Assembly (NCBI RefSeq): GCF_022808855.1
Contig: NZ_JAKZLF010000010.1
Coordinates: forward strand, 94,482-158,481
Direction of reading: 5' to 3'
Length of the DNA stretch: 64,000 nucleotides
DNA from: Anaeromyxobacter soli
GTDB lineage: Bacteria; Myxococcota; Myxococcia; Myxococcales; Anaeromyxobacteraceae
Below the pieces are notes generated by a model. The model did not search any database and was not told the DNA's origin. It saw nothing but the letters and a program-made list of their open reading frames with translations. This document shows positions 10,601-17,020 of this stretch, one piece after another (within the stretch, counting starts at the first letter, position 1; the number at the start of each line of letters is the position of its first letter). Both the position numbers and the translations under genes were made by a program.

Positions 10601-11049
10601 GGGAAGAGGACGCTCGAGGCGGACGAGACGGCCACGCCGGCCGGCTGGAACACGTCGCAGAGCGAGAGCTCGAACGCGCCCCGGCCGGTGTAGACCGCGG
10701 TCGCCTCGGCGCCGTGCTCCCGCTTGATGCTGGCGAGCCGGCCTGCCAGGAGCGCGTACGCGGCGTCCCAGGAGATGGGCTCGAAGTCGTACCTGCCCTT
10801 GGGGCCAGTGCGGCGGAGGGGGCGGTTCACCCGGTCGGGCGAGTGGACGATCTCGGGCGAGTGGCGCCCGATCGTGCAGAGCATGCCGAGCGGGTGATCC
10901 GGGAGCGGCTCCACCCCGACGAGCCGGTCCCCCTCCACGTGGGCGCGCACCCAGCAGCCCGCGGGGCAGATGCCGCACAGCCCGTCGCGGACCCGGACGC
11001 CGCCGCGCGCCCCGCGCGTGCTGGCCTCCCGTGCCTCGGGTGCTCCCAT
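7618..11049 (-). CDS. Fused molybdopterin oxidoreductase and NifS/IscS-type cysteine desulfurase
   Basis: One uninterrupted 1143-residue reading frame. Residues ~20-725 are a DMSO-reductase-family enzyme. They have a 4Fe-4S motif (Cys25, 28, 32, 58; CGICPAGC), the likely Mo-ligand Cys163 after FGSPN (codon 10561-10563), and a molybdopterin-binding C-terminal domain. An Ala/Pro/Glu-rich linker (~728-756) leads to a PLP cysteine desulfurase (~759-1143) with YLDHAATTP, PLP lysine 958 in SAHKIHGPKG and catalytic Cys1081 in SSGSACHSG. The ATG at 11049 follows GGAGGCGGAG; an in-frame extension upstream looks non-coding. No export signal is present. The redox substrate is unknown. Other formate dehydrogenases get their Mo-bound sulfur from IscS via FdhD, so the fused partner may sulfurate this enzyme in cis. 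That is an inference. Confidence 0.88.
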   Translation of the reverse strand: MGAPEAREASTRGARGGVRVRDGLCGICPAGCWVRAHVEGDRLVGVEPLPDHPLGMLCTIGRHSPEIVHSPDRVNRPLRRTGPKGRYDFEPISWDAAYALLAGRLASIKREHGAEATAVYTGRGAFELSLCDVFQPAGVAVSSASSVLFPFGSPNALGVGALCYVAFAMIAPHVTMGAMLLGLDADLDQAELVVLWGANPATDSPPTAHHQVVRARQRGAQVIAIDPRRNDTARAVDAEWIPIRPGTDGALALALIEVLLEEELHDEEFARDWTVGFEDLARLAQHYRPERVEGITGVPAATIRSLARRIAAARGACPVTYTGLEYSGNGVQAIRALLTLWGLAGQLDVPGGLVFRMRDGAFPQNRRHLQPNPAVGKALGRERFPLYTRYRGESHAIALPRSVLEGDPYRIRALVVHGASILTAWPDPDLWRRTLAGLDFLVCVDRFLTADAAFADLVLPAATGYEITSYMRYGPLFKIREPLVPPVGEARNDFLIMAGLADRLGYGHLYPQTEEALLRHALEGTGFTLEAVRAAGGEARVPAPFLQYRKWEKGLLRPDGEPGFDTPSGKFEIASSILAEHGYEPLPVYVEPPESPASRPDLAGSHPLVFNSGARGFHDFRSQHHGVPGLAARAPEPLATLSAEDAAARGIASGDPVWVETPRGRAPFRAHVTTDLVPGAIDASMGGGGPLGSESWRACNVNALTDLAQCDPISGFPVYKALLCEVRRADGAAAAEPAEGAPERDAPRGPRIEAAPLRPIYLDHAATTPVAPAVAEAMAPFLAGAFGNPSSVHPRGAEARAAVEDARRKVARALECTARRVVFTGSGSESDNLAVKGAAWACRARGRHVVTSAIEHPAVLEACRALVPHGFELTVVPVERDGHVSPERVLGALRDDTVLVSLMLVNNEVGTIQPVAALAPAVRARGALLHADAVQALGKVALDVEALGVDLLTVSAHKIHGPKGVGALYVRAGVSLEPLVHGGGQEHGLRAGTENVAGVVGFGRACELAMQRLGGGEMDRLAALRERLEPGLLRLLPEARRNGDGARIATTLDVTLPGIRGESLVLALGRRAVHLSSGSACHSGDPEPSRTLLAMGLTPEEAHCSVRFSLGAGQTEADVDEALARIAETLAASRAAVRFLACR

Positions 11050-11223
11050 CTCCGCCTCCGGTCCGGAGATGGATGCGGCCTGAGTCGGGTAGCGGCCAGC
11101 CGCCTCGCCGGGTGCGGCCGGGTGGCGCGACGGTGAGTGTGTCCCCGCTGGGGACGAGCGGCCACAATCCCGGCGCTCCGGGTGGGCGTGGGTTAAAACC
11201 GCGCGAACTCGAACGGAGGATTC

Positions 11224-11727
11224 ATGGCCCAGGTGACGCTCAAGGGGAACCCGATCCACACCAGCGGCGAGCTGCCGGCCGTCGGCGCCAAGGCGCCCGA
11301 CTTCAAGCTCACGGGGGGCGATCTGAAGGACGTCTCGCTCGCCGACTTCAAGGGCAAGCGCAAGATCCTGAACATCGTCCCGAGCCTCGACACGGCCGTC
11401 TGCGCCACCTCGACCCGCAAGTTCAACGAGAAGGCGGGTCAGCTCCCGAACACGGTGGTGCTCGTCGTCTCCGCGGACCTTCCGTTCGCGGCGAAGCGGT
11501 TCTGCACGACCGAGGGGCTGCAGAACGTCGTCACGCTCTCGCTCATGCGTGACAAGAAGTTCGGACAGGACTACGGCATCCTCCTCACGGACGGCCCGCT
11601 CGCGGGCCTCTGCGGCCGCGCGGTCGTGGTGCTCGACGCGGACGACAAGGTGATCTACCGCCAGCTCGTGCCGGAGATCGGGCAGGAGCCCGACTACGAC
11701 CCGGCCCTGAAGGCCGCGCAGGGCTAG
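11224..11727 (+). CDS. tpx: Thiol peroxidase (Tpx-type atypical 2-Cys peroxiredoxin)
   Basis: A 167-residue peroxiredoxin that reduces hydrogen peroxide and alkyl hydroperoxides with thioredoxin as donor. The peroxidatic Cys60 sits in [12 protein letters not shown] and the resolving Cys94 in RFCTTEGLQ, the spacing typical of Tpx. Length equals the family norm. The ATG follows CGGAGGATTC, and a TTAAAA-containing promoter-like stretch lies about 30 bases upstream. It is transcribed alone, divergent from the oxidoreductase-desulfurase fusion, and is followed by a strong hairpin terminator. A third cysteine near residue 137 (LCGRA) is additional. Confidence 0.95.
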   Translation: MAQVTLKGNPIHTSGELPAVGAKAPDFKLTGGDLKDVSLADFKGKRKILNIVPSLDTAVCATSTRKFNEKAGQLPNTVVLVVSADLPFAAKRFCTTEGLQNVVTLSLMRDKKFGQDYGILLTDGPLAGLCGRAVVVLDADDKVIYRQLVPEIGQEPDYDPALKAAQG

Positions 11728-11752
11728 ACGGCGTCGTCGTCGAGGCAGCGGG

Positions 11753-11786
11753 CACGAGGCCAGCGGGGCGACCCGCTGGCCTCGTG
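11753..11786 (+). terminator. Perfect 15-bp hairpin after tpx
   Basis: CACGAGGCCAGCGGG, loop GCGA, then its exact reverse complement. It begins 26 bases after the tpx stop. There is no T-run, so it may act as a GC-rich terminator or as a stabilising 3' end. Confidence 0.75.
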
Positions 11787-11856
11787 GCGTCTCAGCCGAG
11801 GCCCTGCGGCGCGCCGTAGGCGCTCGCCTCGGTGTGCGACTTCATGATGGCCCGCA

Positions 11857-12074
11857 GCCGAGCCGCCACGTGAGCCGGTCGGGCGCCGCGCCGTGGATCT
11901 CGACGAACCCACCGTGCACGCCCCGCAGGTGGTGGGCGGCGCGGCTCCGCCTCGATCTCCGGCGCAGCGCGATGCAGGTCCTGCCCTCCGCCCGGCGGCT
12001 CCAGTCCTCGGCGGTGATGGAGCGACTGGCGGTGAATACCGGAGGTGACTTCCCGACCCCGACCCGACCCCCGC
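11857..12074 (-). pseudogene. Deleted relic of a DUF222/HNH endonuclease gene
   Basis: This stretch repeats three separate parts of the intact HNH gene at 13229-14920 in the same order and strand. Positions ~11857-11942 match the 3' end (~13259-13344). Positions ~11943-12020 match an internal segment (~13671-13750). Positions ~12029-12074 resemble the upstream region (~14954-15010), including GGTGAATA and the GACCCC-type repeats. The middle parts are missing, so no functional protein can be made. It is best read as a duplicated copy that lost most of its length by internal deletions. The 130 bases between the tpx hairpin and this relic show no gene, only a short open tail ending near 11792. 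Confidence 0.75.
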
Positions 12075-12094
12075 CTTGTCCGCCGTGGCCCGTC

Positions 12095-13096
12095 CTAAGT
12101 GCCCTTGCTCTCGACCGCCGCGTCCAGCGGGAAGGTCAGGGAGCTGCGCGTCCCCACGAACGTCTTCCGCAAGCCGAGCTCCGGGAAGTCGACGATCTCG
12201 ATCGTGCTCCGCGACCAGGCGTCTCCGCCGAGCAGGTAGACGAGCTCGCCCTCCGGCGAGGCGCGAACGTTGTGTGCCGGGTCGCCGGCGGGGAAGCCGA
12301 GGAAGTCGCCGGGGCCGATGGGCTCCTCGCGGTCGCCGATCACCGCGACGCCGCTCCCGGAGAGGACGTACATCCACTCCTCGTCGTGCCGGTGCACGTG
12401 CTTCACGAAGGACTCCCTGCCGGCGGGCACCGCGGCGACGCCTGCCGAGATGCGCTTCAGCGCGGGGCGGGAGAGCCAGGTGAGCCCGACCTCCGAGCGC
12501 GGGTTCTGCGGGTGGTGGTAGACGCGCGCCTCGCCGCGCTCGCCGGCGCGGACGAGCAGGCGCGGCCGCTCTCCCGGCGGCGGGAGGCCGACCAGCTCGC
12601 GCGGCAGCTCCTTCACTCCCGGGAAGAACTCGATCTCCGCGTCCATGGGGTAGACCGCGAAACGATTGCCGAGGCGGACCATCCGGCGTCGCAGGCGCGG
12701 GAAGTCCGCCACCTCGACGTCCGGGATGATCTCCCCGCCCTCGAGCAGGAGGAGCCGCTCATCGGCGGAGGCGTTGCGGACGTGGTGCGCCACGCCCGGC
12801 GGGAGGGCCACGAAGTCGCCCGGGCCGACCTCGTGCTCGGCGTCGTCGAGCTCGATCACGCCCCGCCCCTCGAGGACGAAGACCCATTCCTCCTCGCGGT
12901 GGTGGACGTGGAAGATGGCGGACTCCTTGCCGGGAGGGAGCCACGCGAGGTTCACCGCGATCCGGCCGAGGCCGGCGGCGCGGGAGATCATCCAGCCGTG
13001 GATCTCCGAGCGCGGGTTGTACGGGTGGCCGCTCGACTCGGCCTGTCCGCGCTCGCTGGCGCGGACGAGAGTGCGGGGAAGGGATGCATCGGACAT
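12095..13096 (-). CDS. Tandem cupin (bicupin) protein
   Basis: A protein of 333 residues with two cupin barrels in tandem. Each half has the first cupin metal motif (HVHHREEEWVFVLEG in the first, HVHRHDEEWMYVLSG in the second) and a later histidine (GVAHHVRNAS; DPAHNVRASP). Each half also begins with a related NPRSE segment, which points to internal duplication. Bicupins of this form bind a divalent metal and include isomerases, dioxygenases and sugar-binding proteins; the substrate cannot be told here. Start is taken at ATG 13096 (MSDASLPRT); an upstream ATG at 13117 is possible. No clear ribosome site precedes either. It is isolated from its neighbours and is likely cytoplasmic. Confidence 0.8.
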   Translation of the reverse strand: MSDASLPRTLVRASERGQAESSGHPYNPRSEIHGWMISRAAGLGRIAVNLAWLPPGKESAIFHVHHREEEWVFVLEGRGVIELDDAEHEVGPGDFVALPPGVAHHVRNASADERLLLLEGGEIIPDVEVADFPRLRRRMVRLGNRFAVYPMDAEIEFFPGVKELPRELVGLPPPGERPRLLVRAGERGEARVYHHPQNPRSEVGLTWLSRPALKRISAGVAAVPAGRESFVKHVHRHDEEWMYVLSGSGVAVIGDREEPIGPGDFLGFPAGDPAHNVRASPEGELVYLLGGDAWSRSTIEIVDFPELGLRKTFVGTRSSLTFPLDAAVESKGT

Positions 13097-13157
13097 GACC
13101 GCAGCGTAGCGCGGCACGGCTGCGACGCCAGGGGACGAAGCGGGTGCACGGCGGCAT

Positions 13158-13201
13158 GGCGGTGGGTCCCGACATCGAGCTGCTCCGACCCACCCACCGC
13201 C
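13158..13201 (-). terminator. Hairpin downstream of the HNH gene
   Basis: GGCGGTGGGT (13158-13167) and ACCCACCGCC (13192-13201) are exact reverse complements separated by 24 bases. They lie just past the stop of the HNH gene and before the bicupin start. There is no T-run, so terminator function is tentative. Confidence 0.4.
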
Positions 13202-13228
13202 GCTCGATGGACGCTCACTCGACGGAGC

Positions 13229-14920
13229 TCAGTCCAGGGACCGCGTCGGATCCCGCGCGCCGAGCCGCCACGTGAGCCGGTCCGGCGCTACGCCGCGAAC
13301 CTCGACGAGCCCACCGTGTACTCCCCGCAGGTGGTGGGCGGCGCAGAGCGATGCGAGGTTCGCCGGGTCGTCACCGCCGCCGCGCGAGCGATAGACGACG
13401 TGGTGCGCGTGCACGGCCGCCCGGCTGCAACCCGGCACCTGGCAGAGTCCGCCGTCGCGCGCGAGGGCCCGCCGCTGCGGCGTGCTCCGCTCCGCGAGCG
13501 CGGGTTTCCAGGTCGAGATGAAGTGCTCCGCCATCCGCTCGAGGCACTCCGCGGGCGTGAGCCAGCGGTCGGCCGCTGCGCGGGCCGCCCGGAACGCTTC
13601 GTCGAGGAGGCGCCCGACCCGCCGAGGCACGCGCAGGTCGAGCTCGGCCCGCGCGCACATCTGCGCCTCCTGCTCCGCCTCGATCTCCCGGCGCAGCGCG
13701 ATGCAGGTCGTACCCTCCGCCCGGCGGATCCAGTCCTCGGTGGTGAGATCGTCCGCGACCTCCGCCACGAGCCGCGCCTGCTCGTAGGACACGCGCCCGT
13801 CGCGCATCGCCTGCTCGAGCGCGGGGAGCGCGTAGAGCCTACGCTCCAGCTGGACCCGCTGCTGCACCGTGCGCGTAGCCATTCCGAGCCGCTCCTCGCA
13901 GTAGTGGCCGAACGAGGCGAAACCCATGTCGCGCCACAGTCGCAGCGTCCGGAGCAGCAGGCCGAGGTGCCCGACGAGCGCGTCCCAGCGATCGCGCATC
14001 GCCGCGAGCCGCCTCAGCTCCTCGTCGACGCGCACGTCCGCGCCGCCGTCGAGCTCGGCGCTCACCTCCGCCTCGACCGGAGCGACCGCTCCGAGGAACG
14101 CCCAGCGGCCATACTCCTCCTCGAGCCCCGCCCTCGCCGCCTCGAACCATTCTGCGGCCGGCCCGCGCAGGACGCCTTCGTCCGTGACCTCGTCCCCGCC
14201 GTCCGAGAGCGCTTCCACGGGATGGGCGCCGAGGAACTCCTCGCAGATCGCCTCGAGCCGCTGCCACCTCGGCGCGGTCGCTCCGAGAACCTTGCCCGCG
14301 AGCGCCATCGCCTCGTCGAGCTTCGCGCGACCCGCGGGCGTGAGCTGGAGGGACACGCGCTCCCGCGGCTCCTCGTCCGCCTTCGCCTCGGCGGCTGCTT
14401 CGGCCCGCACCGCCGCCGCGAGCGCGCGCACCGTCTCGGTGCGGGCGATCGAGACCCAGCGCGCCTCCGCCTCACCGCGGGCAACGGGGAGGACCGTCTC
14501 GGCCTTGCGCGCGCTCACCTCGCCGCGCCGGACCGCGTCGGCGAGGAGCGGGCGGTCGCGGAGCGCCCGCGCGAGCCTCACGAGCTTCTGCGCCGTGCTG
14601 GCCGCGATGCCCAGCCGCTCGCGCGCGTAGTCACCGACGCTCGCGTACCCGAACCGCATCGCACCGTCCCGGTCGGCGAGCGCCGCGAGCCCGCGGCCGA
14701 TGGCGATCTCGAGCGCGCCGTGCCCACGCGCGACGCGGCTGAGGAGCCGGTCGATGAGGAGCGCCGCCTCGTCCCGCAGGATGCCCTTCCGCTCGTGCGG
14801 CGGCGGCGGCTCGAGCAGCCACGCCTCCGCCGCGAGCGCGTCCAGCGCGGCCGCCGAGGCGATCGCGAGAGGAGCGGGAGGGCTCAGGGGCACGACGTCC
14901 ATCGAGTGAACCCATACCAT
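13229..14920 (-). CDS. DUF222-type HNH endonuclease
   Basis: About 563 residues from ATG 14920; ATG 14902 is the alternative and neither has a clear Shine-Dalgarno. The long helical, Ala/Glu/Arg-rich body contains two related segments (FGYASVGDYARERLGIAA and FGHYCEERLGMATRTVQQ), each of the kind found in DUF222 proteins. The C-terminal HNH nuclease motif runs CQVPGC, HAHHV, GGDDPANLASLCAAHH, with a zinc-type cysteine pair. Such genes are multicopy in Anaeromyxobacter-like genomes and are sometimes linked to mobile elements; their biological role is not established. A deleted relative lies 1.2 kb away (11857-12074), and a third family member starts at 63850. Confidence 0.85.
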   Translation of the reverse strand: MVWVHSMDVVPLSPPAPLAIASAAALDALAAEAWLLEPPPPHERKGILRDEAALLIDRLLSRVARGHGALEIAIGRGLAALADRDGAMRFGYASVGDYARERLGIAASTAQKLVRLARALRDRPLLADAVRRGEVSARKAETVLPVARGEAEARWVSIARTETVRALAAAVRAEAAAEAKADEEPRERVSLQLTPAGRAKLDEAMALAGKVLGATAPRWQRLEAICEEFLGAHPVEALSDGGDEVTDEGVLRGPAAEWFEAARAGLEEEYGRWAFLGAVAPVEAEVSAELDGGADVRVDEELRRLAAMRDRWDALVGHLGLLLRTLRLWRDMGFASFGHYCEERLGMATRTVQQRVQLERRLYALPALEQAMRDGRVSYEQARLVAEVADDLTTEDWIRRAEGTTCIALRREIEAEQEAQMCARAELDLRVPRRVGRLLDEAFRAARAAADRWLTPAECLERMAEHFISTWKPALAERSTPQRRALARDGGLCQVPGCSRAAVHAHHVVYRSRGGGDDPANLASLCAAHHLRGVHGGLVEVRGVAPDRLTWRLGARDPTRSLD

Positions 14921-14974
14921 CTGTGTCTGACGGTCGGGCGGACTCCAGCGCGACGGTGGGTGAATATCAGACGT

Positions 14975-15015
14975 GACCGCGACCCCGACCGCGACCCCGA
15001 CCACGACGACCGACG
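14975..15015. repeat. GACCCC/GACCGC short tandem repeat upstream of the HNH gene
   Basis: Imperfect repeats of GACCGC and GACCCC run through 14975-15015, ending in ACGACG units. A similar GACCCC run ends the relic at 12053-12074. Upstream, 15016-15160 holds no gene. A GGTGGGTGAATAT stretch at 14956-14968 is conserved in the relic and may be part of the promoter. Confidence 0.6.
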
Positions 15016-15160
15016 CCGAGCCTTCCACCCACCCCGGCTCCAGCGCGCCGCCCCCACGTGGCGGGACCTCGCGCCCGGAGGCGGGCCACTGGACGCGGGA
15101 GGCACCTCCCCGACCCACGGACCGCAGGTAACGCGGATTTGAACCCGCTTCCGGGCCGAC

Positions 15161-15547
15161 CTACTTCTGGCTGGCGATCTGGATGAGGTTCCCGCAGGTG
15201 TCGTCGAGCACCGCGATCGTCACCGGGCCCATCTCGGTGGGCGGCTGGACGAAACGAACGCCTGCCGAGCGGAGCCGCTCGTACTCGGCACGCACGTCCT
15301 CTACGGCGAACGAGGTGAACGGGATGCCGTCCTCCACCAGGGCCCGCTTGAACGGGCGCGCCGCGGGGTGCCCGTCCGGCTCCAGCACGAGCTCGGGGCC
15401 ATCCGGGGCTTCGGGCGACACGACGGTGAGCCAGCGCACCTCGCCCAGCGGGATCTCGGTCTTCTTCACGAACCCGAGGACCTCCGTGTAGAACCTCAGG
15501 GCCTTCTCCTGGTCATCGACCAGGACGCTCGTCAGGTTGATTTTCAT
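15161..15547 (-). CDS. VOC-family (glyoxalase/bleomycin-resistance fold) protein
   Basis: A protein of 128 residues with the vicinal oxygen chelate fold: INLTSVLVDDQEKALRFY at the start, then a second beta-alpha half ending in VTIAVLDDTCGNLIQIA. The related families include glyoxalase I, dioxygenases and antibiotic-binding proteins. The exact reaction is unknown. Start is ATG 15547, which overlaps the ArsR stop by 4 bases (ATGA), so the two genes are co-transcribed. ArsR-VOC pairs are common and often encode a regulated detoxification protein. The longer upstream reading frame would overlap most of the ArsR end and is rejected. Confidence 0.88.
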   Translation of the reverse strand: MKINLTSVLVDDQEKALRFYTEVLGFVKKTEIPLGEVRWLTVVSPEAPDGPELVLEPDGHPAARPFKRALVEDGIPFTSFAVEDVRAEYERLRSAGVRFVQPPTEMGPVTIAVLDDTCGNLIQIASQK

Positions 15548-15846
15548 CGCCGGGTCCCTTTCAGCCCCTCGACCGGCCACCGCTCGAAGATACTCCGCAG
15601 CGGTGCGGTGTCGAGGTGATGGAGCTTGCACCTGCCTTCACGCCGCGTGGTCACGAGGCCGGCCGCCTCGAGCACCTCGAGGTGCTGCGAGATCGCCTGC
15701 CTCGACATCGCGAGCCCGTGCTTCATCGTCAGCCGCGTGCACAGCTCGAACAGCGACTGACCGTCCCGATCGGTGAGCTCGTCGAGGATCGCCCGCCTCG
15801 TCGGGGCGGCGAGCGCTTCGAACACGTCGGCCACCCGGCGGAACAT
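15544..15846 (-). CDS. ArsR-family winged-helix repressor
   Basis: A protein of about 100 residues with the ArsR helix-turn-helix, VFEALAAPTRRAILDEL then SRQAISQHLEVLEAAGLV and a GRCKLHHLD wing. No CxC metal site is present, so it is likely a metal-independent ArsR (SdpR-like) that responds to an unknown signal. ATG 15846 is used. A TTG at 15852 is less likely, and a GTG at 15834 fits a leaderless message from the promoter described next. It is translationally coupled to the VOC gene and probably represses its own operon. Confidence 0.87.
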   Translation of the reverse strand: MFRRVADVFEALAAPTRRAILDELTDRDGQSLFELCTRLTMKHGLAMSRQAISQHLEVLEAAGLVTTRREGRCKLHHLDTAPLRSIFERWPVEGLKGTRR

Positions 15847-15871
15847 AGGCAAGCTACGACTTGCCTGTCAA
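15842..15871 (-). promoter_or_regulatory. Promoter and palindromic operator of the ArsR-VOC operon
   Basis: On the minus strand a consensus -35 TTGACA (15871-15866) is followed after 18 bases by TATGTT (15847-15842). The inverted repeat AGGCAAG-ctacga-CTTGCCT (15847-15866) fills the spacer, an ideal place for a repressor to block RNA polymerase. The -10 box covers the annotated ATG, so transcription may start at about 15835, next to the GTG at 15834. The palindrome is seen directly; binding by this ArsR is inferred. Confidence 0.7.
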
Positions 15872-15899
15872 CCTCGAGACGCCCGGCGGGCCGACCCCC

Positions 15900-17012
15900 T
15901 CACGGCGTCACGGCGAGCGAGCCCGCGCGCCACGTCACGCCACCGACGAGATCGCGCGCGACCACCCACACCGTGGGAGCCCCGGCTGCCGGCGTGGTGA
16001 GCTCCGCCGCCTCGTCGGGGTGGTTCGTGTGCAGCTTCTCGAGCTCGCCCGCGCTCGTGAACCAGGAGAAGGTCCAGTCCTCCTTCCGCGTCGCGATGGG
16101 CTGGCCCGCCGCGTCGCTCTCGACGTAGGTCTCGCGCAGCTCCTCGAAGCCCGCCGGCAGGAGCGGCAGGAGCGGCACCTTCGCGCTCGGCGGCACGGCC
16201 GCGGGCGTCTCACCGGGCGCCGGGAGCGCCGCGCCCTCGAGCGCCACGCCTGACAGGACGGGGTTGTGGTTGGGCGCGGAGGGCGCCGCCGGACCGCGGA
16301 CCCGGATCCGCTTCAGCGCCGCGACGTGGGGGCGGCGCGACCACTCCGCCTCGAAGCGGGCGGCGACGGCGCCGAGGAGCTCGCAGTCGCTCCCCACCGC
16401 GCTCGCAGGCGCGAGCTCGTCCGGCGTCGCGTCGAGCGCGAGGGCGAGGTCGGTGACCTCCAGGCCGAGGACGCGCTCGGGAGACGACGCGGGCAGCGCC
16501 GACAGCGTGTAGTCCGCGGGGAGCTCGTAGGCAGCCCCGGGCAGCGCCACCGCGGAGCCCGGGTCGGCGGGATCCCGCCTCACCGCCAGCGGGCCGCAGC
16601 CGTCGCGTCCGCACGCCTCGAGGCCGGCGAAGGAGATCCCTCCCGCGACGCCGACGCCCGGGGCGGCGCAGGCCGCCGCGAGATCGGCGCCCGCGAGCAG
16701 CGTCGAGGGATCCGCCAGCTCGGAGAACAGGGTGCAGGGGGAGGGGCCCGGGTCTCCCGGCGCCGGGGTGCAGGCGACGTGGAGCACCACCGCGCGCCGG
16801 GCCTGGTCCGCGACGAGGGCCGGATCCACGACGAGCGTCCCGAAGTCCGCGCGGGCGGGGGCCGAGCCGTCGGAGGGCGGGGCGATCTCGGGCGGCTCGG
16901 CGCGGACCGCGAGCACGCGGAACCCCTGCACCTCGGAGGCGGGATCGAAGTCCGGCCCGCAGGCGGCCGTGAGCGCGAGGACGGGGACGAGGGCGGCGAG
17001 CGTGCGGTTCAT
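15900..17012 (-). CDS. Predicted outer-membrane lipoprotein of the TonB operon
   Basis: A protein of 370 residues with a lipoprotein signal (lipobox LTAAC, Cys18). After it, the mature protein shows no motif I recognise. Several cysteines (at CTPAPG, SPCTLF, ACAAPG, CGRDGCG) could form disulfides, and the sequence is rich in Pro and Ala. It lies 8 bases downstream of the TonB-dependent receptor and is the last gene of the exbB-exbD-tonB-receptor set. The location suggests a surface-exposed substrate-binding partner of the receptor. Function is unknown. Confidence 0.75.
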   Translation of the reverse strand: MNRTLAALVPVLALTAACGPDFDPASEVQGFRVLAVRAEPPEIAPPSDGSAPARADFGTLVVDPALVADQARRAVVLHVACTPAPGDPGPSPCTLFSELADPSTLLAGADLAAACAAPGVGVAGGISFAGLEACGRDGCGPLAVRRDPADPGSAVALPGAAYELPADYTLSALPASSPERVLGLEVTDLALALDATPDELAPASAVGSDCELLGAVAARFEAEWSRRPHVAALKRIRVRGPAAPSAPNHNPVLSGVALEGAALPAPGETPAAVPPSAKVPLLPLLPAGFEELRETYVESDAAGQPIATRKEDWTFSWFTSAGELEKLHTNHPDEAAELTTPAAGAPTVWVVARDLVGGVTWRAGSLAVTP

Positions 17013-17020
17013 GGGCGGTC

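Noticed and set aside
15133..15148. A tRNA T-arm-like sequence (GCGGGTTCAAATCCGC on the minus strand)
   Set aside because: Only the arm is present; the positions for the rest of a cloverleaf are occupied by the end of the VOC gene, and the acceptor stem does not pair. Treated as chance.
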